Shown: one piece after another, positions 58,004 through 64,000 of the stretch
How positions within the stretch are numbered: the first letter of the stretch is position 1
Layout: the number at the start of each line of letters is the position of its first letter
DNA from: Cryptomeria japonica
Taxonomy: Eukaryota > Streptophyta > Pinopsida > Cupressales > Cupressaceae
Length of the DNA: 64,000 nucleotides
Assembly: GCF_030272615.1 (NCBI RefSeq)
Contig: NC_081410.1
Coordinates: 188,871,619 to 188,935,618 of the forward strand
Direction of reading: 5' to 3'
Position numbers and translations under genes: made by a program
Notes under the pieces: model-generated
What the model was told of the DNA's origin: nothing
The model's database searches: none
What the model saw: the letters and a program-made list of their open reading frames with translations, nothing else

Positions 58004-58492
58004 ACTACATCGACACCGGAATCGACAGGATAGAAGGATTTCTTTGGTTACTAGCAATGCGGGCCAACATGGTTTACAATATGGTTATCGGTATTTGAGG
58101 TCGACATCTCTTGGATCCGGCATCGGCAATTATTTTTTATATTCATGCATTTATGTTATCTAGCCGACATGTAATTTGATATTGTAATCATCTTTGTAAG
58201 CCGACATAAGGCATGATAAGTTGTATAGGATATATAGGTCAGTTGGATTATATTATTTTGATATAGATATGGTGATGGATATGTGGATGTGATATAATGT
58301 GAAATATATCAAAGAGATTATGTATGTGAGGATATTTATGTAAGGTTTATTCTGGTAAAGGGCTTAGGGTTTCAGACTGGAACAGACAAAGCTTAAACCA
58401 GAACTGTATTTTGGCATAGAAGATGTTATCTTAGTCGTTCAACACTTCTCCGGATTGTAGTCTGGATCTATATGTAGTCAGTGAGGCTCCAT
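58004..58492 (+). repeat. Second, truncated LTR copy next to E4
   Basis: Colinear with 57162-57682 of the E4 LTR: shared CTTGGATCCG, ATGTTATCT(G/A)GCCGACATGTA, TTGTAAGCCGACATAAGGCATG and TATGTAGTCAGTGAGGCTCC. It starts immediately after the E4 LTR end and lacks both LTR termini. More diverged than LTR pairs of one element, so probably a separate older copy. Confidence 0.75.
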
Positions 58493-61400
58493 TTGTGATT
58501 TATGTATACAAGTAATCTATTTTATGTTTTTTTAGGCACCCATTCGTTGTCTCTAAAAATTTTGGGGTGTGTCCAGTTTTTCTCTAGAAGTTCTCTCCAT
58601 GTCCCCTATATTGGAACCTATGCAAAGATTGTTTTCTTTTATTGTGGAAATATGTGCTTCTATTTATAAAGACTATGAATAAAAACTTAAGTGAAAATCC
58701 TTGGGTGATTAATAACTTCAATTCATCATACGTAAACATACTTTGCTGATATTTTACCTACCAAATACCAACTTATGAGATTTGTGGTTGTTGAACATAA
58801 TACTTTTGACAGAAAACATGAAGTCCTGAACAATGAAATTAACTTTGACTAATTAATTACCCTTTCAAGATATTTGGGAGGATTACCTTCTATGTTTAGT
58901 GGTATACATTGGGTGGTTAATGGCATCTTCTACTTAAAAATAAGTTTGATGTCGATCTTAGGAATGACAATCTTGGAGGAACTGGATTTGTCAAGGTGCT
59001 CAAAGGTTAGTGATCATCATATTTAAAGGAGTTAGTTGGAGTAAATTATTGTTTGATATCTACTCTTTATATTTCTAAATTATCAGGTAACTGCTTCCCA
59101 TGAAGTCTTTTCTCACATTATATGGAGTGAGAAAAACTTGTTCTGAAAAACTTCTATGAGGTAAGGAAAGTATAAAAAGGAACCAAATTTTTAGTATTGT
59201 TTGAGAACAAGAATATTATTTGATATAAAATGATTATTACCTTTTTTTTTTTTTTGCAATTGTGAATGCTTTGTTATTGTCTTGGATTGATCACTATGGA
59301 TGTGTTTTGGAGAGATTTTTTCGTCGTAGTTGGCAAGATGTTTTTATGGATGACATTCCTTTTTTTGGCATTGTTTTTAAGCATTATTTAAAAAAATTAT
59401 TTTTGGTTTATTTTTTTTAACTAAAACCCTTCTATTATTTTATATCAATTTTTGGGGCACATTTTGATGGGTCTGAAGAACAATATATTTTGTAGCACAA
59501 AATAAAGTATTGCGAAGCCCAAGAGAAGACAAGAGAGACATTTGAGGGTGAGAAAAAAAAAAGAATAATCAAGTTACTCATACTTTTTTGGCCACACTAT
59601 TACACAAAGATCTCACTACCATTGTTCATAAACATATTCTTGAATATAGCACATAATAAATTTACTCAATGCAACCAATATTCTAATTTTATCATCTTCA
59701 TACATTATAAAATCATTTTGATTATGGTTAGAGTTAATGTGTTTTATGTAAAAGGTAATTGTTTCTTTATATTGTAAAAAAGTTACAATGTACAATGAAG
59801 GATCCTAGGGGGATTTATGAGGAGGATCTTAATTATTGGTTTGTACAGGGCCGTCCGAGGAAGCTATCCTATGAATGAACAAACCTACATATTTTTAAGT
59901 AATTAACAAATATTTGTGAATAGTGGCAATTGTGTATAATATGTCTCAACAAATAGAAACAAATGCACTCAATGTAATCAATATTCTAAGTTAATCATCT
60001 TCATTCATCTTATAAACATTTTGTAAAGCTTGTTGGTTTAAATTATAAGTTCCATCCATTCATATTCAACTATTTTCCACAATTCAAGACCAACTCAATT
60101 GTATTCTAAATAGTTACTTCCAACAAAGGCAATGTTCATCTCTTCCAACTTTTGCATGCCCTCCAATATATTACCCAAAGTATATCTTTCTATCGTCGTA
60201 ACCATTGCACCTTGTTGAGGTGCAAGTGCTACTAATAAAGAGTTTGTTAGTAATGAGTTTGAAGTGAATTGGTTGAATAGACCATTCAAAGTATTTGAAT
60301 GAAAAATTCAAAATGTAATGCATAAAATAGGCAAACATAATCAATAAATCAATAGTTTTACATTTAAATAATTTAAATAATATATATAATTTTTGTTTTA
60401 AAGCAATTATGAGTTTGAAAATTATAAAGTATTATCATATTTTTTATTTGAATAAAATATTTATGTTCTTTTCAAATTACGATACCTATCATATTCATTC
60501 AAATCCACAATAGGAATCCATAATGAATGAGGCATTCTATCTTTTAAACCAAAAAAATCGATCTCAATATTCTGAATATATTAAACTAGGAGAGGCTCAA
60601 ACCTTTACATAACCAAAAAACTAGCAAGTGACAAAAACCAAGGGTTCGTGAGGGGTGAGGGCCCAAGATTATAAATATTGCTACTAAAAAGGAACAAACT
60701 CAACAAGCTTCAACCACCACTAACAAAACCCAAAAAATAGAACAACTAGACCCAACAGACCAAAAACAAAACAAGACATACCCACCAAAGCCACGAAACA
60801 ATCGCCTACCTGGTGGGGGAAAACATTAGCTTTCTCTCCTGGCAAATTTCTTTGCCATTCTCTAAAAGGAGAGATTTCTATTCAAACCTTTCCCAAAGGA
60901 GATAGTTAGGAAGTCTAGTGTAGCCTTTGCCTTGGACATTGATGCTTCTAGCCCTGTAGTTGTGGAGGGCTCCAAATGATACCTCTTCTTAGCAAACCTC
61001 CTCATAATTTTGTCTTGTATAGCTTAGAGAATAGTCAAATTCTTCTCAATCATCTCCATGTTCTGCGCAAACATATTCTCCATTTTACTTTTCATGGAGT
61101 TTTGATTATCATGCAATACCTCCACCATTTATGTCAAATCCTTTGTGTCATTACCGTGGTTAACTTTCTCACTAAGCTCCTTCACAGACTTTTCCAATCC
61201 TTCCCAGTAATCAACCACAACAGTAAATTTACCCACCACTATCCAAGCACCTTGTTCCTTGTCATCCATATCCCAACTTGAGAATTTGGCATTCGCTTTA
61301 ATAAGGGATTTAAGTCTATTTGATTTTCTTTTTTAACACCTTAAATTTCCCCAAAACCCAATAGATAACAGGTTCATGCTTGTTGAATCCCTCGCATAGG

Positions 61401-62464
61401 TCATTCACTTTAGCCGCAAAGATGGAAAATTCCTCCTTAAATAGAGCACTCCAAGGAGAAGGACGATTGGAATCAAGGGGGGAGAAGGGGAGGGAGGGGT
61501 AGAATCATTGCTCACCAAGTTATTAGGGGTCTAATTGGACCTAGTGGACCAGGAATAAGTCATCTCCTCTAAAAATTGTTGAACAATAACCATCATTTTT
61601 ACAGAGCATTCACCAATAGGGGGATCGAGAGTTTTTTTAATTTAGCAATCCTAGAATGGTTAACCCAAGTGGGATTCTTTTGGGGATTTGGGAAGCATTA
61701 TAATCAATTGGGTTGATGGGTAACTCAACATAGAGCCTGAGAAGAAGGATTAATGGCAGGGTTACTTGTAGGGGTTAGACTAAGATGAAAATTATAAAGG
61801 CGAATAATGAGACCTTGGTGCAAGGGGAGGCTACCTTAAGACTTGGCTACCACAATATATTGGGATATGGAGGAGAAAAAACATAAGGAAAATTTCATCT
61901 TAACTCCACACCTTAAGTGATTGAGCATCAGAAATAGTTGGTAGTGAAAATGCTTAAAATGCACATCCAAGGTGACAAACTTCATTAAAAGCAATGTCAC
62001 CTCTTTGTACATAATCAACAGGTCATCCCTTTTCAAAGTGTTTTGGAGACATGCCACATTCTTACTCACACCCAAAAATCATTTGAAGTACTCCTTGTAG
62101 TCACCTTTGGGATTTTTTTGGGAAGGGTGAGCCTTCCATAGCCAGCCTAGTGGCAACAACAATAGTCTCCATTGACACTGTGGACTTCACCTTCCCCACC
62201 TAATCTTCACCATCCTCCTAGGACTGGGAAAATTGTTTTGATAGTGAAGGATCAAAGTCCTTCATGCCTTTCGCATATTTAGTGAGATTATCCTCAACCA
62301 CTTTCTCCTAGAGGGTCACATTCCCTTTGAATCTCACAACTATTAGGCTCTGCTTGAATTGAATTGCCTCCCATTGTTATTGCAATAAAACTAAAGGAAA
62401 GGGTTGAGGATGGATGACACAAACCAAGATTAGAAAAGGCCTTGGGTGGTATTAGAAATGTCTG
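58493..62464. other. Stretch without a supported gene
   Basis: AT-rich sequence with a T-run at 59242-59255. Frames at 60095-60289 and 61836-62075 (minus) and 60976-61281 (plus) show no recognised family. The part 60600-62460 has more even composition and long near-open minus frames, which may be a decayed mobile-element gene, but I cannot identify it. Confidence 0.5.
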
Positions 62465-63722
62465 TTAGGATAACCGGTGGACAACTGAGAGGGGGGTGAA
62501 TCAGTTGTCAACAAATTATATCAATCAAACCACTTTATAACCATTAATCAAAGCATATAAACATTGAATATTGGAATAGCAGAAATAGATACCAGTAAAC
62601 AATAAAACTTAAGAATGAAAATGACAATCAATACGATGCAACCATACCACATAACACCGTGATTTTTACATGGAAAACCTGGTAAAGGGAAAAACCATGG
62701 TGGGAAGCCTACCCACGGTCAGATAATACTTCTATAGAAAGTGTGTGATACAATGAGGGGCCTACACATGCAGGATGGCACACTACCTAGAGTGTATTTC
62801 TCATTACAAAGGTGTCTCACTAACTACAGAGAAGTTATAACCACCTCAATATAATTGGACAACAATCTAGAAGAATGAACTGCCAGAGATAGCATCTACC
62901 ATGCCTGATTATAGTTCCAGTTAAGCTCAATACCAGAGGTCTTTGACCTCTTACATAAACCCAATTCAATCTTCAATGATTAACCAAATCTCCTACTTGA
63001 ATGATATTCTATTATTCACACATTACATTCCTCTGCCACTCCCAATCCTATGATCTACAATGAGATCTTACATTTATTTATACCAATCCTAAGACCTAAA
63101 CTAATTAGGTTGGCCACCTATAAGATATTACAATAAGATCATTACATATATCCACATTACAATGATATTCCATGTTGGCTTTAGACCAAAACAACTTTAA
63201 CCAATCCATAAATCATCCCAGTAACATATAGAGAATACATTACATGATATCAGTCCATAACTTAGATAGGTACTGGACCTAATCTAGGTTCACCACGCCA
63301 AAGCGATGTCTCCAATCAGTTGATGCATGAAAAAAGATCATCTTCAACATCCTGAATTCCATATAGAAGCCACACAATCACCACTTATGCATCCTGTCAA
63401 TGATTCTCAGTAAAAGCTATGCCAGTAAAACCTTAAACCCTTATCAGTATAGACTTACTAGAGTGTATGATAGCATCTGATCACCAAGTCAATACCAAAT
63501 GACCAAAGCATGCTCCAGAAATATGTAACACATCAAACCAAACATACTACATTGATCCAAACATGTCGAAAGTGTCCAACAAATAGTCCCTTTTGTCAGT
63601 AACACTAGATCTTCTGTCGGTAATCAAAAGTTGTCTATTGTTAACCAACCATAAAAGCTAGTGTTGACATCAATGACAAAACATCAATGCAACACGTAAT
63701 CAATTCCTTTATATTGCCAAAA
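62465..63722 (-). repeat. E5 LTR, Sirevirus-like, minus strand
   Basis: On the minus strand it begins TTTTGGCAATAT (usual TGTTGG with one change) right after AAAGGGGGAGAT and ends CCGGTTATCCTAACA. It carries the lineage's C-run (TTCACCCCCCTCTCAG), and a hairpin CATGG...CCATG at 62669-62699. 1,258 bp. Related to but distinct from the E2 and E4 LTRs. Confidence 0.82.
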
Positions 63723-64000
63723 ATCTCCCCCTTTGGCATTGATGGAAACACTAGAAGTGAAAAAGAAAACATCTAAGTGCCAGGAAATGCCAAACATTTC
63801 TCATAGAAGATATAACAATGAAAAACTGAAAAATCCTATCAACTCCCCCTAAGGAGTGCAGTCCAATCTAAATATGATCTGAAGCTCTCCCATAAACATT
63901 ATTTTTCACATATAACTCTCCCCCTTTGACATCAATGCCAAAGATATGACATAGATATCAAAATTCTATGAATCTCAAAGCTGACTACTCCCCCTGAGTA
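63723..64000 (-). mobile_element. E5 internal 3' end (runs out of window)
   Basis: Minus-strand sequence with AGGGGGAG tracts at about 63728, 63844, 63911 and 63990 (seen as CTCCCCCT on the plus strand), and the phrase TGTGAAAAATAATG shared with E4 at 56900. This is the region between the envelope-position ORF and the LTR. The ORF itself would lie to the right of the window. Confidence 0.75.

Noticed and set aside
57074-58492. 58004-58492 as the second LTR of a short E4 element
   Set aside because: It follows the first LTR without primer site or internal sequence, lacks both ends and is more diverged than an LTR pair should be.
58690-58860. Possible end of a copia pol (RNase H tail)
   Set aside because: Only vague resemblance in one frame with several stops; not enough to support.

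Overview
The window is plant nuclear DNA, AT-rich and almost wholly built from LTR retrotransposons and their debris. The lineages present (Ty3/gypsy Tekay-like chromovirus, Ty3/gypsy Tat-like element with two RNase H domains, Ty1/copia Sirevirus-like elements, several solo LTRs), plant-type promoters in the LTRs and fragments of a GH1 beta-glucosidase and a plant cytochrome P450 all point to a seed plant. The density of old, nested elements suggests a very large genome (a conifer or other gymnosperm is plausible, but this is inference). No intact host gene was found.

Layout. 1-13194: a Tekay-like element (E1) whose 5' LTR is cut by the window start; iMet-type primer site at 2718, broken gag, broken pol with a chromodomain-like tail, purine tract at 8860 and a 4.32 kb 3' LTR (8873-13194). 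A 1.3 kb solo LTR (6782-8088) splits the integrase core. 13195-18724: a deleted Sirevirus-like element (E2) into whose LTR E1 jumped; it keeps a lysine/glutamate-rich envelope-position ORF, itself split by a second solo LTR (15590-16825, perfect target duplication). 18724-21750: a CATA/CATG/CATC microsatellite and a very degenerate tandem array. 23061-24952: GH1 and P450 exon relics with duplicated tRNA/SINE-like units between them. 25370-27510: a roughly 157-bp tandem array, then other local duplications. 30780-32203: a minus-strand solo LTR related to the LTRs of E3. 33976-52590: a structurally complete 18.6 kb Tat-like element (E3; LTRs 1.47 kb, perfect 5-bp target duplication AAATG) with gag, protease, G-patch-like segment, RT, RNase H, archaeal-type RNase H and integrase, all broken by stops, plus an antisense plant-mobile-domain ORF in its 3' spacer. 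53523-54550: two inverted repeats, one AT-rich and one CT/GA-rich. 54590-58003: the 3' half of another Sirevirus-like element (E4), followed by an LTR fragment. 62465-64000: the LTR and 3' internal end of a minus-strand Sirevirus-like element (E5) that runs out of the window.

The most unusual signal is a small ORF inside the LTR of E1 (intact at 11223-11618, one stop in the copy at 743-1138). Directly after its initiator Met it aligns without gaps to the histone H3 tail (VRGKQTTRKS against ARTKQTARKS), with the residues matching H3 K4, R8 and K9 present in both LTR copies. Further on it has a SUMO-interaction-like motif and three exact 11-residue repeats. The same element carries a chromodomain-like tail on its integrase, so ligand mimic and potential reader may sit on one transposon. 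Other points worth checking: nearly every in-frame stop in E1 and E3 is TAG where CAG is expected or TGA where CGA is expected, arrays of a palindromic AGCGCT motif in opposite orientation at both ends of the E3 interior, and a covarying hairpin in the Sirevirus LTRs.
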